Source: Boswellia sacra
Taxonomy: Eukaryota; Streptophyta; Magnoliopsida; Sapindales; Burseraceae
NCBI GenBank assembly: GCA_013180625.2
Contig: SNVD02013674.1
Coordinates: 1-64,000, forward strand
DNA: 64,000 bases
Direction of reading: 5' to 3'
The position numbers and the translations under genes are program-made. Position 1 is the first letter of the stretch. Each line of letters starts with the position of its first letter. Below the pieces are notes generated by a model. The model worked only from the letters and a program-made list of their open reading frames with translations. It searched no databases and was not told where the DNA came from. This document shows, in pieces, positions 48,350-60,513 of the stretch.

Positions 48350-50800
48350 TGGTTGGTTCATGAAAGTTTGCCATGTATCTAAACCTAATAAGGACCATAA
48401 ACCCTCATGAGATGTGTCAGTGCCACACTCTCGAAGGCAACTTTTGATGATTATGATATTGTGATAGCGGGCTGTAGTTTCAGCACTTTTGAATATGCTT
48501 TGGTCGAAAAAGGGCGACAGAGGATGATGCTTCAGCAGTGGATGTCTTTCTCTTCTTAGGTGCCACGTTTCTGCACATAACTAAACCATATAGGAAACAA
48601 ACACTCCAATATTATTAATGGTCATACACGACCTATTAAGTTCTCAAGTCAACCCCATTTGGATGCATTTTGTCAACAATTTATGTATGTGAAAACATGG
48701 CAACTATCCATGCAATTTGCCGGTAAAGAGAAAGACTCCATTGTCACTTGTAAATGCAATTCCCAATTTTAAAATCAAATTAAGTATGTGAAAATGATGT
48801 ATGAATGTAATCTGCAAATCAAATGATCGAAGCAAGTCAATTCTAAATTTTCAACAAGAGCACCTGCATGATGGAACGACATAAAAAGCTAAAAAAGAAT
48901 CACAAACAAGAAACACTTCAATTGTTTTTTTCATTTCTGTGAAATACGCAATCAAACAAGTAAGGTGAACTTCCAGATTTTTTTAAAACAAAGACATGTT
49001 ATGTGAATGATATCTATCAAATTTCTGAGCAATGTGGATATCCAAAATTTCATTAGCTAATTAACTTATCCAAAGCAGCAATCCAATCCAATAGTAAAGC
49101 AATGAAATTTTCAAATATCCAGAATGGCTAATAGCATATTAACATAAATCCCATTATATATTATTCAACTACCCCTTATCAATAGCAACTCAAGATACCT
49201 CTTGATTAACAATTGCATTTCCTAGGCCATTTACTATCTTGCCAATAAATTTTATGCACCATGTCACGTATTCATGTTTGAACCAGTTTTCATTCTTAGT
49301 TTGTAACACAAACATTCATTGATGTAGAATTTTATGTATGTAATTCAACCTCAACTTCAAAAATTATAAATGTCATTCACCTGCAGGATGAAAACTTATG
49401 CAATGAAACTATACTACCATTTCACTCATACTTATCCAATTTAAATCAATGTTGCACAATTGTAATAGAGCAACCAAAAACACTTCCAATGAGCCATCCA
49501 TTTCACCTCACTCCACAAAATCAATCCACGCATTATGGTGGCCACAAACACTTCAATAATTATATTCTAAATTGAAAGAGCAGTAAGAATCAAATGTTTG
49601 ATCACACATTTGTCAACCAACATACCTTGGCCACTCGTGAAAGAGAGAATGGGAGAAAAATGCAGTGTAATCGATGGAAAACAAAGAAGAAAATGTTCAT
49701 GGGAGGTTCTAGAGAAGTTGATGAAGGTTTTAGAAGGCTGGCGTGCGGTGGTTGCAGTCATTGTGCCAACATACCTTGGCCACTTGTGAAAGAGAGAAAG
49801 GGAGAAAAATGCAGTGTAATCGATGGAAAATAAAGAAGAAAATGTTTGTGGGAGGTCTTAGAGAGGTTGATGAAGATGTTGGAGGGTTGGCGTGCAGTGG
49901 TTGCAGTCGTTATGTATGGCGATGGTGCAGGAAGAAGCAAGAGTAAAGTGTTTTAGAAAGATCGATGGCCAAGAATGTTACTTTTTTCTTTAAAATTTTA
50001 ATTTTTTTTCTTTAAAATTGAACTTGTACAGCTGCACAAATCATTTGGTGCAGGAGCGCAATAAAAGCCTCAGTTTAATGTTGCCCTAATTTTTTCGCGT
50101 AGTTGTGCCATGTACACAGCGCAGGAGCGCCAAGTCACTATATTACAAAATAAGTGTAGGATGATTAGTCATGCAGAAGTGCAAACATCAGTACGCCATA
50201 GCACCAAAGGAGTGGGAATATTTTTGCAATTTTAAAATCATTATGACATCGTGGCATACAAGAAATGACATAAGAGTGCCAAGTTTTGAAAAAAAAAAAA
50301 CTTTTTATGCAATGATTTTTATCGCACAGTGGAGCGAAAATGACTACAGGTACGCAAGCTGGTCTTTAAATTTTCTAAGCCAATGGCGCAGGTGCGCCTG
50401 AGGTTTAGTGTAGGGGCACCAACCTTCTGGTGTTGTTTTCCAATTTCAGGGTTCCCTATGGTGCAGGTGCATACTTTCAAAGGTAGCAACGCCAGCTAAG
50501 GGCTCATGTTTCTGGATTACAGCAGTTCTGTAACGCCATAGGTATGGCACAAGAGCACTAAGCCTCTGGATTTTTAGCTATACTATGAAATTTTTTTGTG
50601 CAACTGCGCCACGTACCTGTTAGTAGCACAAATATTATTTCGTAGGAGCGCGAGGCTTGTCAACACTCCTCAAAACTTGACTTTTGAGTTGGAAATTTAC
50701 CTAAAAACACTAACGCACATGGCTAATGCAAACTAAATAAAAAAATTGTAGCTAAACACACCTAAAATTGAAGAAAACAATTAAATACTAAGTAAGATAA
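48350..50800. other. Non-coding 3' region of the Athila-like element
   Basis: No coding frame recognised. It holds a two-copy tandem repeat at 49617-49915 and several aggagcgccaag-like motifs at 50040-50650, which also appear in the 3' LTR (45190-45380). Confidence 0.55.
49617..49915. repeat. 149-bp tandem repeat, two copies
   Basis: cataccttggcc begins copies at 49621 and 49770. Both carry gagaaaaatgcagtgtaatc and gcagtggttgcagtc with few differences. Confidence 0.93.
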
Positions 50801-50849
50801 CAAATCCTAATTTGGCTTCGGTTGCCTCCGAAGTAGCACTTGCTTTCAC

Positions 50850-52035
50850 GTTATTAGCCAAACGAACTTTTCTTCTTAGAATTCATCCAGGAGTGTGGTG
50901 TTCTTCTGGAATTCTGCTTCACCACTCATGTAGTGCTTGAACTTTTGTCCATTTATCTTAAATGAAGCCTTGTCTAGTTATCCAATCTCCACTGCACATA
51001 TGCAAATACTATGATCACTGTAAAAAGTCCAGACCATTGCGACTTGAGTTTTCCTGGAAATAACCTAAGTCAAGAGTTGTATAGAAGGACTTGTTGGCCC
51101 GGTGAGAAGGATTTCCAAAGAATTTGCTTATCATGCCAGGCCTTGATCTTCTCCTTGTAGATGACTGCATTTTCATAGGCTTCCTTTCGAAACTCTTCAA
51201 GTTCATTTATCTGCAGCAACCTTTTCTCAACAACTTTTTGCAAATCCATATTCAATTCTTTCACAGCCTAATAAGCTTTATGCTCTAGCTCAACTAGTAG
51301 ATGACATGCTTTCCCAAAAACTAGTTGGTATGGAGACATTCCAATCAGTATCTTGTACGTAGTTCGGTATGCCCACAGTGTATCATCCAACCTTCTCGAC
51401 CAGTCCTTATGTCTTGCAATCGTTTTTTCAAGTATTCTCTTGATTTCCCTATTTGAGATCTTCGCTTGGCCTTTAGTTTGAGGATGATAAGCTAAAGCTT
51501 TCTTATGGTTGACACCATATTTTGATAAGAGGGCTGCAAACTGTTTGTTGTAGAAGTGTGTACCTTTATCGCTTATTATGGCCCTTGGCATACCAAACTG
51601 TGCAAATATATGCCTTCTCAAAAAGTTAAGCACCACCTGCTTCCACCCATTTTGATACATAATCTACTACTAGGAAAATATGTTTGTTATGGTAAGAGGA
51701 CAAAAATGGTCCTATGAAATCAATTGCCCAGACGTTAAATAGCTCTACTTCTAGCATAGTTTTCAATGGCATCTCATACCTTTTAGAAATATTGCCTATT
51801 CATTGACACCTATCATAATTTGAAACGTATTTATGAGCATCTTGAAATAAAGTGGGCCAGAAGAACCCTGATTGGAGAACTTTGGCTTCGTTTGTCCTCC
51901 AAAGTGCCCTCCACATTCTAGTGCATGGCAGTGTTTCAAAATGTCTTGCATTTCTTCTTCCGGTACACATTTTCTTATCATTTGATCTACACATTGTCAA
52001 TAAAGAATTGGATCATCCCAGTAATAGTTCATTAA
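50850..52035 (-). pseudogene. Athila integrase, broken
   Basis: From the right: WDDPILY at about 52025, a stop, then MIRKCVPEEEMQDILKHCH and ALECGGHFGG (HHCC domain; frameshift near 51900), FFWPTLFQDAHKYVSNYDRC, a stop, and [20 protein letters not shown] (first Asp region, with stops). A 130-codon open segment (51660-51268) then holds [20 protein letters not shown] (second Asp) and [20 protein letters not shown] (Glu). The tail at 51264-51015 matches the Athila C-terminus, split by a shift. Confidence 0.88.
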
Positions 52036-53358
52036 CACTTAAATATGTATATTTAATAAGATCTTAATTCATCATATTGCATTAATAGTGTCCTAAATTC
52101 CTCAACTTAAGCATATTTATAGTCTTTGCATCCTTGGAATTGACTTTCTCTTAATTTTGGTTTTGTTAAGGTTTGGTAAAATGGGCATAACTTTCTATTT
52201 ATATCTTAGAATGGTGAAAATATTAATGTTTTTGGAAAGCTGATTCAATTATCTACAAGATTGTATCTCACAAGCATTATCAAATTCGGACTCTTAGTGG
52301 ACCAAAATTGGGCTTGAGGTGAACCCATATGCAGTTTCAGCGCAGTCTTACCATGCCTTAATATTTTGACCATATCTCTCAAAATACGTATCCAAATCAT
52401 ATGAATCAAGATGTTCTAAAAAGCTGAGAGAAATATCTATGATTTTCATGAAGACATGTGATCAAATTCTCAATAATTCAAAAATCAGTGGTCAAATTCG
52501 GTTCACCTAATTACTCCAATTATCAAAGTTGGTGCACCTAATATTTGACAAGTATTCCTTTGTAATTTGACAAGTTTACCCCTATTGTATCTACAAATAA
52601 AAGTGACTTGTAAGCCATTAGGGCATCTTGGTTATGTTATTAATAAATCTTATTTTTCTTACAATTTGTTTTCTTTCTCTTATAATGTCTTTCTAATTTC
52701 TCTCTTGCTAAGGTGAAAGGGTGAAACCCTTGATATGAGAATAAGAATTCTCTAATCCTTTGATATGTGCTTAATTATCATAATCTTGTGTTGTTTATTT
52801 CATATGATTTATATTTACTTTCTTAATCAATCTTGACACCACTCGTAAAGTAGAGGTCTTGATCAATTGTAGACAATCCTTGGCATATCAAATGCTTGGA
52901 TCCTTTCTAGACGTCTTATGGTTCTTTCTTACCGATAAGAATCTAGTTAGGAACCTTGATTTATTGTTGACATATGGGGATTGGTACACTAGATGCTTCA
53001 ACCCATTTACAAGAAGTGGTATAAATATTGATAACGAAGCAAATATAATTCATATAACTAAAACGAGTTGTTTATCCTTATTTGAAATATCAAGGGCGGA
53101 TCCCCTAACCTTAACTCTCATTATTATTGTGTTAATTTCTCTTACTCTTGTATTTTAATTATTCCCATTTATGAACTTGTTCTTTACTTATATTTGTTGA
53201 TATTATCATGTCATCTCTTTGAATCATCCATATTATATTTGCTTACTTTATAGTTTGTAGCGCTAAAATTTTCTTCCTCGTGGATTGACCCCGGTCTCAC
53301 CGAGTTTATTACTTCGACACTCCTATACTTGGGAGACAATCCCTTTTCGGATGTGTCA
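52036..53358 (+). repeat. 5' LTR of the second Athila-like element
   Basis: The inner end gatgtgtca at 53358 is followed by aatttggtgccgttgc, so that end is firm. The outer start is placed at about 52036, where Athila integrase homology of the other copy ends; no clear TG start was identified. It contains ttgaccccggtctcaccgag, typical of Athila/Tat LTR ends. Confidence 0.65.
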
Positions 53359-53360
53359 AA

Positions 53361-53375
53361 TTTGGTGCCGTTGCT
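53361..53375 (+). other. Primer-binding site, Athila/Tat type
   Basis: tttggtgccgttgc follows the LTR end. It resembles the tttggcgccgttgcc signature of Athila/Tat elements with one base changed. Confidence 0.75.
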
Positions 53376-53550
53376 AAGGAAGGTAAAAATTGACGTGCAA
53401 AATTGTAAGTTTTCTCTTTTCTTATTTTAGATCTTAATTTTTACTTTGTCATGTGTTCATCTTTTCTTCTCTTCTCTTTTCTCTTTCTTTCTTGGTCACG
53501 AATATCTAGTGGTAGACTTGTTAGAAAAACATCATCTTCCTTAGAAAACA

Positions 53551-54588
53551 TGGCCAATAATAAAGTGAAAAGATTCACGGATGAAAGGGACAACCGTTCC
53601 CAACAAAATGATAAAAAAAAACCAAGAACCCTCAGAGATTACATGTATCCAATAAGGACTAGTGCACCATCTTATGTAGTTTCTTCTGCTGATTCAATCC
53701 ATTTCAATTTCAAACCAAGCTTTGTTCTCCTTCTACCCACCTTTCATGGCCTTGATGTAGAGAACCCATATTCACACTTAAAAATCTTTGAAGAGGTGCA
53801 CAACTCTTATAGTGACCTAAATTGTAGCATAAACACCATCAGATTAAAGCTTTTTTCTTTTTCTTTAAAAGATAAAACTAGAACATGGCTACAAAATTTG
53901 AGGTCAAATTCCATCAGTTCACGAGATGAGATGAAACAACAATTTTTTAAAAAAATTTTTCCTACCCATAGAACAAATTCTCTTAAAAGACAGATTTCCA
54001 ATTTCACTCAAAAATAAGGGGAAACCCTTTACTAATGTTGGGATAGGTATAAGGAACTACTTAACACCTGTCCTCACCATGGTTTTGAAACTTGGAGAAT
54101 AGTTGCACACTTCTATAAAGGGTTAACACCTCAAGATAAGTAACTAATAGAATTAATGTGTAATGAAAAATTTGGAGATAAAGATCCTGAGGAAGCAATT
54201 GACTACCTAGATTCCTTGTAGAAAAGGCATAAAATTGGGACACTGCTGGCACTATAAGGTACCAAGCAAGGCCCCAACCTCGATATCCAATAGAGGCATT
54301 TACAACCTTAGGAAATACCATGAGCTTCAAGCCAAATATGCGTCCTTAGCTAAAAACGTCGAGGCTTTAGAGATGAAAAAGAGTGGCCAATTGAATTCTA
54401 TTCAAGAAAATGCCTGTAAAATTTGTAATGACAATGACCATTCTACTGATGATTGCTTTACTTTGCCTGCCTTTAGGGAATATCTCTATGAGCAAGTCCA
54501 TGCCTTGAACACTTTCAAAAGGCCAAATCACAATCCATACTCACACACTTACAATCCTGGTTGGAGAAATCATCCAAATTTTAGTTGA
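53551..54588 (+). pseudogene. Athila-like gag, broken
   Basis: Likely start ATG at about 53551 (MANNKVKRFTDERDN). Gag core: PTFHGLDVENPYSHLKIFEE, then KLFSFSLKDKTRTWLQNL and FFKKIFPTHRTNSLKRQISN up to a stop at 54017. The frame continues with a few stops through HHGFETWRIVAHFYKGLTPQ. A second frame (54235-54588) holds a knuckle-like CKICNDNDHSTDDCFTLP and an Asn/His-rich tail. Confidence 0.88.
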
Positions 54589-55129
54589 AAAAATGATAAT
54601 CATGCACAATCTTCACAAGTCCTTTTTCAAACAAGACAAAATTTTCAAAATTCTCATGATCATGCATATGCTCCTCCTCCTAGGAATGACCTTAACGAAA
54701 CATTGCATTCATTCGTTACAAAGTAAGAGACTTTCAATAGACAAACTACTCAAACAATAGCAAATTTGTCAAACACTCTTGCAAAACCCCAAGACAAGGG
54801 GAAATTTCCTTCTCAAACATCGCAAAACCCTAAAGATGAATCTAATGCAAATGCAAGGAGTTCAAGTAACCATTATTTTGATCAAGCCAAATCAGTCATG
54901 AACCTTTGTAATAGCAAGATTGTTGAAAAAAAACATTCCTAACCCTTGTGAGAAATAAGAAGAATCGATCTCTAAAGAGCAGGAAGAGGTAGCCAAACCA
55001 ACACGTAGCGAAGAAGAAACCAAATCCTAATCTGTGCCTCCATTTCCTCAAGCATTAGCCAGACAAAAGAAGCCAACTCACAATTTTGAAATCTTTGAAA
55101 TTTTCAAATAGGTAAAGGTAAACATTCTC

Positions 55130-55664
55130 TTGCTAGATGTGATCAAACAAGTACCTTCTTATGCAAAGTTTTTGAAAGACTTGTACACTATGAAAAGGAA
55201 ATTGAATGTGAAAAAGAAGGCCTTTCTAGCAAAGCAAGTAAGTGCTATTCTTCAAAACAATAATACAGTGAAATATAAGGATCCATGTTGTCCTACAATT
55301 TCATGCGTTATTGGAGATCATAAAATTGAACAAGCTGTACTTGATCTTGGTGCCAGTGTGAATTTGCTTCCATACTCGATTTTTCAGAAACTCAATCTAG
55401 GTGAGTTAAAACTGACTTCTGTGACTCTTTTGCTTGCTGATAGATCAATTAAAGTGCCAAGAGGAGTAGTAGAATATATGTTAGTTCAAGTCGATAAATT
55501 CATTTACCCAGTGGATTTTATCGCCTTGGATACACAACCAATGAAAATATGTAATTCAATTCTTGTAATTTTAGGGCGTCCATTTCTAGCTACCTCTAAT
55601 GCTTTGATTAATTGCAGGAATGGAGTCATGAAGCTATCATTTGGGAACATGACATTAGAACTTA
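55130..55664 (+). pseudogene. Athila aspartic protease, truncated by CACTA insertion
   Basis: A 178-codon frame up to the insertion point: VSAILQNNNTVKYKDPCCPT, then AVLDLGASVNLLPYSIFQKL (catalytic Asp in DLGAS), and ILGRPFLATSNALINCRNGV. This is the retropepsin of Athila/Tat. It is open but ends when the CACTA terminus starts at 55665; the reading frame past that point (to 55714) belongs to the inserted DNA. Confidence 0.88.
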
Positions 55665-55679
55665 CACCACAAGAAAAAA

Positions 55680-55880
55680 TATCATATTTGGCGGTCTTTG
55701 ACCGTCAAATATGATAATATTTGGCGGTCATAAAAACGACACCAATGGCACCGCCAAATATGGTATATTTGACAATATTTGGCGGTCGTCAAAACGCCAA
55801 ATATAGTATAAATCATATTTGTCACATAAAAGCGCCAAATATAACTCACAATATACTGTACAAAAAATCACATATTTGTC
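55680..55880. repeat. Subterminal inverted motifs of the CACTA end
   Basis: tatttggcggtc and gaccgtcaaatat or gcgccaaata occur repeatedly in both orientations over about 200 bp, forming several possible stem-loops. Such motifs bind the transposase in CACTA elements (family knowledge). Confidence 0.75.
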
Positions 55881-56630
55881 ACTTTTTTGACAAATTTTTG
55901 ATTTGTACCATATTTATCGCTTTTTGTCCGCTAAATATGGCTTGCTAACGGTCAAATTTTTTAAATTTTATCATATTTGACGCTTTTTGACCGATAAATA
56001 TGATTCAATTTTAAATTGAACCATATTTATCGCTTTTTGTCCGCTAAATATGGCTTGCTAACGGTCAAATTTTTTAAATTTTATCATATTTGACGCTTTT
56101 TGACCGATAAATATGATTCAATTTTGAATTGAACCATATTTATCGCTTTTTGCCCGATAAATATGGCTTGCTAACGGTCAAATTTTTTAAATTTCATCAT
56201 ATTTGACGCTTTTTGACCGATAAATATGATTCCATTTTGAATTGTATCATATTTATCGCTTTTTGCCGATAAATATGGCTTGCTAACGGTCAAATTTTTT
56301 AAAATTCACCATATTTGACGCTTTTTGACCTATAAATATGATTCCATTTTGAATTGTACCATATTTATCGCTTTTTGCCCGATAAATATGGCTTGCTAAA
56401 GGTAAAATTTTTTGAATTTCATCATATTTGGCGCTTATTGACCGATAAATATGATTCATTTTGAATTGTACCATATTTATTGCTTTTTGCCCGATAAATA
56501 TAGCTTGCTAACGGTTAAATTTTTTAAATTTCATCATATTTGACGCTTGTTGACCGATAAATATGATTCCATTTTGTATTGTACCATATTTATCGCTTTT
56601 TGCCCGATAAATATGGCTTGCTAACGACAT
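55880..56630. repeat. 113-bp tandem repeat, seven copies, subterminal
   Basis: cttgctaacgg recurs at 55941, 56054, 56167, 56279, 56392, 56504 and 56617, spaced 112-113 bp. Most units carry the palindrome atatttatcg...cgataaatat around ctttttgcc, and atcatatttgacgc. The copies are very similar, implying recent amplification. Confidence 0.95.
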
Positions 56631-56639
56631 ATATGGTTT

Positions 56640-58017
56640 TGCTACTTAAGAAACATAATAGTACTAATTTTTGTTATTTTTCTACCCTGTGCGATTTTGT
56701 CAATACTCCAATTTAACATATACAACACATACAAATATCTCCTCTTGTAGATTTATCATATAACACTATTAAAATAAATGATCTGTGTGAGTGTTTAATC
56801 AAAAAGAGATATAAATGATTCCTTGTAACAATCATAATAGTAGACATGTCAACAAGCAAATTAAATAGTACCAAAAAAAGAACTGTAGCATATTGAAGCA
56901 CACTTGCAGTTCCAAATTAAATAATATCAGAAAAAGAACAACTGAAGCATATTGATGGACACTTGCAGTTCTTAAACAGCAGCTGCACTTTTCACCCGTT
57001 ACTACTGCATGTCAGTACTTACTACAAAAGTAGAGCAGATTGCAACCCAAAAAATTAGTGTTATGGTACTAGAATCTAAGCTGCAAATATTTAAAGACCA
57101 TATCATTCACTTTCAAATATGTCATGAAATTTTTCGGAATATACCGAATCATTCACATAGTTGTTACATGTTTAAGAACGGCCAAAGAGATACTCACCAT
57201 GCAGCCCTTTGTTTAACCCAAAACCTACTCAATTAACTTGCTCAAATATTGACACGTGAAAGGCACCATGAAATTGTAAATACTATACGTAACCTAAAAA
57301 CAGCTCATATATTCCACATTTATCAACTTGAATGTCAAGACTGTCAATCATTGTTATTACCAATTAAATGATAAAGGTAGATAAGGTTTGGGGAACAGCC
57401 ATCACAATTTTATAGTTATTACTAGTTTAAATAAAACAAACATCTTGTAGTTTTGAGAACATCCATTACAATTTTATAATTGTTACCAGTTTAAATAACA
57501 TTAACACTTTATAGTAACAAGGATGAGAGTAAGTCATTGCTTATCAGATGTAGACTCTAAAGTACACAGACGAATCAACCTGATTGGTTCACAATTTCTG
57601 ACAGAAAGCTGTTATTAAAACATCTTATTACTGACAGGGTTATTTCCTCAATCCATACTCAAAATAATGATGATAAAAAAGCAAACAAACAGTATTCCTT
57701 GGAAAAGAAAGCAAAGTCATGGATAAATATGATAATAAAACAGCCATATGAAAAGATAAGTAGAAAGCAAACAAATGATGCATATCTTCCATTTCAATAC
57801 CCTAATAACCAAGCATTCAAGTGCACATATGAAAAGATAAGTAGAAAGAAATTTTTTTTTTCCTGCTAAATTTTCAAAAAAGAGAAGGCAAAAATTCATC
57901 AATGCAAACAGTAAGATAACAAGCAGTTCCAAAGAAAATCATCTTTAAAGTTTCATATGATAAACATTTAAGTCAATATGGTGCAAAACTTGAAGCGCAA
58001 ATGAGGGGCAATATCAT
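56640..58017. other. AT-rich interior, no gene recognised
   Basis: No coding frame or known motif. Direct repeats of catatgaaaagataagtagaaag occur at about 57747 and 57826. Otherwise nothing was seen. Confidence 0.5.
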
Positions 58018-58224
58018 ACAGTTGATAGCTTCAGCTCATATGTGAACCCAAATACAGTGTACGCATAATTGATGAATTCTAGGACTCCCCTCACTTCATC
58101 TTTAATCTGAAAAATAAACTTACATCAGAGACCAGAGACAATCAACAAAAGTAGAAAACCTATGTGGGATATCAATCAACATTCAATTCACCTGGGACTC
58201 CCTGCAGAAAATATGAGCATCATC
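58018..58224 (-). pseudogene. Threonyl-tRNA synthetase fragment, two exons
   Basis: Exon 58224-58192 reads DDAHIFCRESQ, bounded by AG and GT. Exon 58106-58018 reads IKDEVRGVLEFINYAYTVFG then FTYELKLST. This is the class II catalytic core of threonyl-tRNA synthetase, around motif 2 and the segment after it. The enzyme is normally about 700 residues; only about 40 are here, with no start, motif 1, motif 3 or anticodon domain. The fragment ends near 58018 without a natural stop. It is a captured piece, not a gene. Identity rests on memory of the family sequence, which is highly conserved. Confidence 0.8.
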
Positions 58225-58534
58225 CTGTAACAAAAAGCAGACTAACATTTATCAGAACAAGGTACATTTACCAACCAAGAAATAAAATCCTGGAATGATT
58301 AAGATTGCAAATGATAAAGTTTAATTGTTCACAAGAATTAATGGCATCCTGTGAATAAATAAGCCTGCACAGACTATATCCCACTCTTTGATGAAGGCGT
58401 AATTACATATTTAAAACTAACGATAGCACTCCACATCTACGAAGATACCTGCTGAAATCTCCTGACACAAGTTAATCCAGTCAGAGCACCACATCTACGA
58501 AGGCGTAATTACATATTTGATGAAGGCGTAATTA

Positions 58535-58960
58535 CATATTCATTATCCAACTGTTTTGCATTTTCAATCTGTTCACTAGTCCTATCTATCTGTACTGTCC
58601 TCTATGTTGATGTGTCACCTGGTAGCTGATGCAAAGGAATCACCTGCGCAAGGTTATACAAGACACAAAATCATTATTTAAAATTAGTTGACTAAAGCAT
58701 AAGATTATAATGATAAGAAGAGAAAATTTTCACCCAAGAACAGACCTGTATACGAGCTCCAGTCCTGGCTTGCATATTTTTTATAGTTTCACCTCCTTTT
58801 TCGATTACCAGACCAACCTGAAATCAGATTCGCCATCAGAAATAATCTCAAACCAAATCAATTTAGTAAGTGACAAAATGCAAACTTCCTGTCACCTTGT
58901 TGTTTGGAATTTTCATCACAAAAGTATCTGATCCAGCTTGCCCAGTTAGCCTTCGAGCAA
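58535..58960 (-). pseudogene. KH-domain RNA-binding protein fragment (FUBP-like), three exons
   Basis: Exon 58960-58896 reads VARRLTGQAGSDTFVMKIPN; exon 58817-58746 reads VGLVIEKGGETIKNMQARTG; exon from 58643 to about 58535 reads VIPLHQLPGDTST-stop-RTV and then EQIENAKQLDNE. Exon borders are AG/GT. This is one KH domain of a plant far-upstream-element-binding-like protein. The GxxG loop normally reads GKGG; here the first Gly is Glu (EKGG). A stop breaks the third exon. Neither protein end is present. Such proteins normally bind single-stranded RNA or DNA; this piece cannot. Confidence 0.85.
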
Positions 58961-59085
58961 CTAAGACAAAAAAAATGACATACAATGAATATACAGAAAT
59001 TCAGGAGTGCATAGTAAATAATGCCAATATTATCATTTAAATTTTGAGCATTTATAACAGCAATAGGGTAGTCAACTTAAGTAGC

Positions 59086-59671
59086 CTGCAGACTAGCCCT
59101 CAGTTTCTTCATCCTTGGGGAGGATTGGATGCTTAGGGGTGGGAGAGAAACAGAACGATCAATTTCCCATGGTGAAACTCGCTCTTGATGATCATTCCCT
59201 GTATATTCATCCCATCTGACCTGTGCGGATGTTTAAAATTCATGTTTATAATAAGGATCAACCATTTGCTCATAACAAAAATAAATGATGAGAATGGAAA
59301 TGGTAGCATAATATATGTACAATGAGACACTGCAATCTCTGATACTGATAGCATATTTAAAAAGCTTACAATTAAGCATCTCCATTTTGAGTTCGGCCAG
59401 CGATAGGGATCCAAGTCACTGATTGCAGTGACTAAACCATTACACCTATAATGATAGAGAAATGATATCATATTCTAAAGAAAAATTTAAAAAAAAATCA
59501 TCCAGTAAAATAATGACTACAGTCATGCTATATTACCAACTTCAAGTAGACCTTCTTTCTGGTGAATCATCCATTTCAAATCTCATTTTGAATCTTGTCC
59601 CAATGCATACTGGATTTGAGATGCTCTTCATATACTTTTGATAAGGTATGACAAACTCAGCATGACTGGCC
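59086..59671 (-). pseudogene. Auxin response factor fragment (ARF4-like), three exons
   Basis: Exon 59671-59552 reads ASHAEFVIPYQKYMKSISNP and then FKMRFEMDDSPERR. Exon 59445-59370 reads GLVTAISDLDPYRWPNSKWR. Exon from 59220 to about 59086 reads RWDEYTGNDHQERVSPWEID then SLPPLSIQSSPRMKKLRASL. Together these are the Auxin_resp domain of an ARF, closest to ARF4 as remembered. Exon borders use AG/GT, but the third exon runs into a stop just after LQAT. The B3 DNA-binding domain, middle region and PB1 domain are absent. ARFs bind auxin-response promoters; this is a fragment. Confidence 0.85.
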
Positions 59672-60513
59672 CTGCATTTCAACATTACAAATATAGAAAA
59701 TGTAAAACTAAAATCTTTTTTACGCATATTCTGTAAATCCAGAATGCAAACAAAACCAAAGAATCAATGAAAAATAAATTAAATTCCCATCTAATATTCC
59801 AAACTAAAAGCTTTTGGCCTTTTACTTAAAAAAACTACTTCATATTACAGTTAGAAACAATCTACTCTTTTTCTTCAAATTTTTCAATCAAGAAGAAAAC
59901 TTACAATGTAAATATCTGTCATTTTATTATCATTATTTTGGAAGAAAAGTGGTTTAGATGGTTTTAAATCTTTATCTATTACTTTTGTTTGTGTAATTTG
60001 TGTTGAGACTTTCTGTGACCTCTAGTTACGTTTTAAGGGCTACAACTTCCAAGGCTGACATCACATGCTTAATAACAGAACAAGCAAGGATCATGACTTT
60101 GGCTCATGAAGCTTGAACTATTCAGCAGGGATACAGCAGTTAAATAGGATATTGGAGAGAACTGGGGCTCTTATAAGCACTGGCTTAGCTACTGTAGCAC
60201 GTGCTTTCTCAAGGGCAATACTACCCCAAGAGGCAATGTACACAATTTCCAATCTAAGCTGAGACATCATAGTCCTTGGCTTCGGGGTGTAGTCTTACCA
60301 CCTCAAGTGGACAATGTACACAATTTATCACCCAATGTCATCAACAAATCTACACAAAATATTGTAAATATGACTCTAATCAATTCTTTATGCATACATG
60401 GGGAAGTACAGGTTACGTTAAGGAAGGTCAATTTGATTTAAGATCTCTAAAGAATAACAATATTACAAGCTTGTCTCAATCTTTCATAATAAAAACTTTT
60501 CAAATAAAACATC

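Larger units (their letters stand above)
44241..52035 (-). mobile_element. Athila-like Ty3/gypsy element, 3' half
   Basis: Read on the minus strand: integrase (about 52035-50850), a long region with a Transposase_32-like frame, a polypurine tract, and a 3' LTR (45575-44241). Gag, protease and reverse transcriptase are missing; the element is cut at about 52035, where a second Athila-like LTR in opposite orientation begins. The long non-coding 3' region and the integrase sequence are typical of Athila/Tat. Stops and shifts are common. Confidence 0.82.
52036..55664 (+). mobile_element. Second Athila/Tat-like gypsy element, 5' part
   Basis: On the plus strand: 5' LTR, primer-binding site, gag, protease; it then stops at the CACTA terminus at 55665. 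Nothing of its reverse transcriptase is seen. It lies head-to-head against the minus-strand Athila copy. Confidence 0.82.

Noticed and set aside
57009..57932. Open frames of 70-75 codons in the CACTA interior
   Set aside because: No domain, no splice structure and base composition like the surrounding AT-rich DNA.
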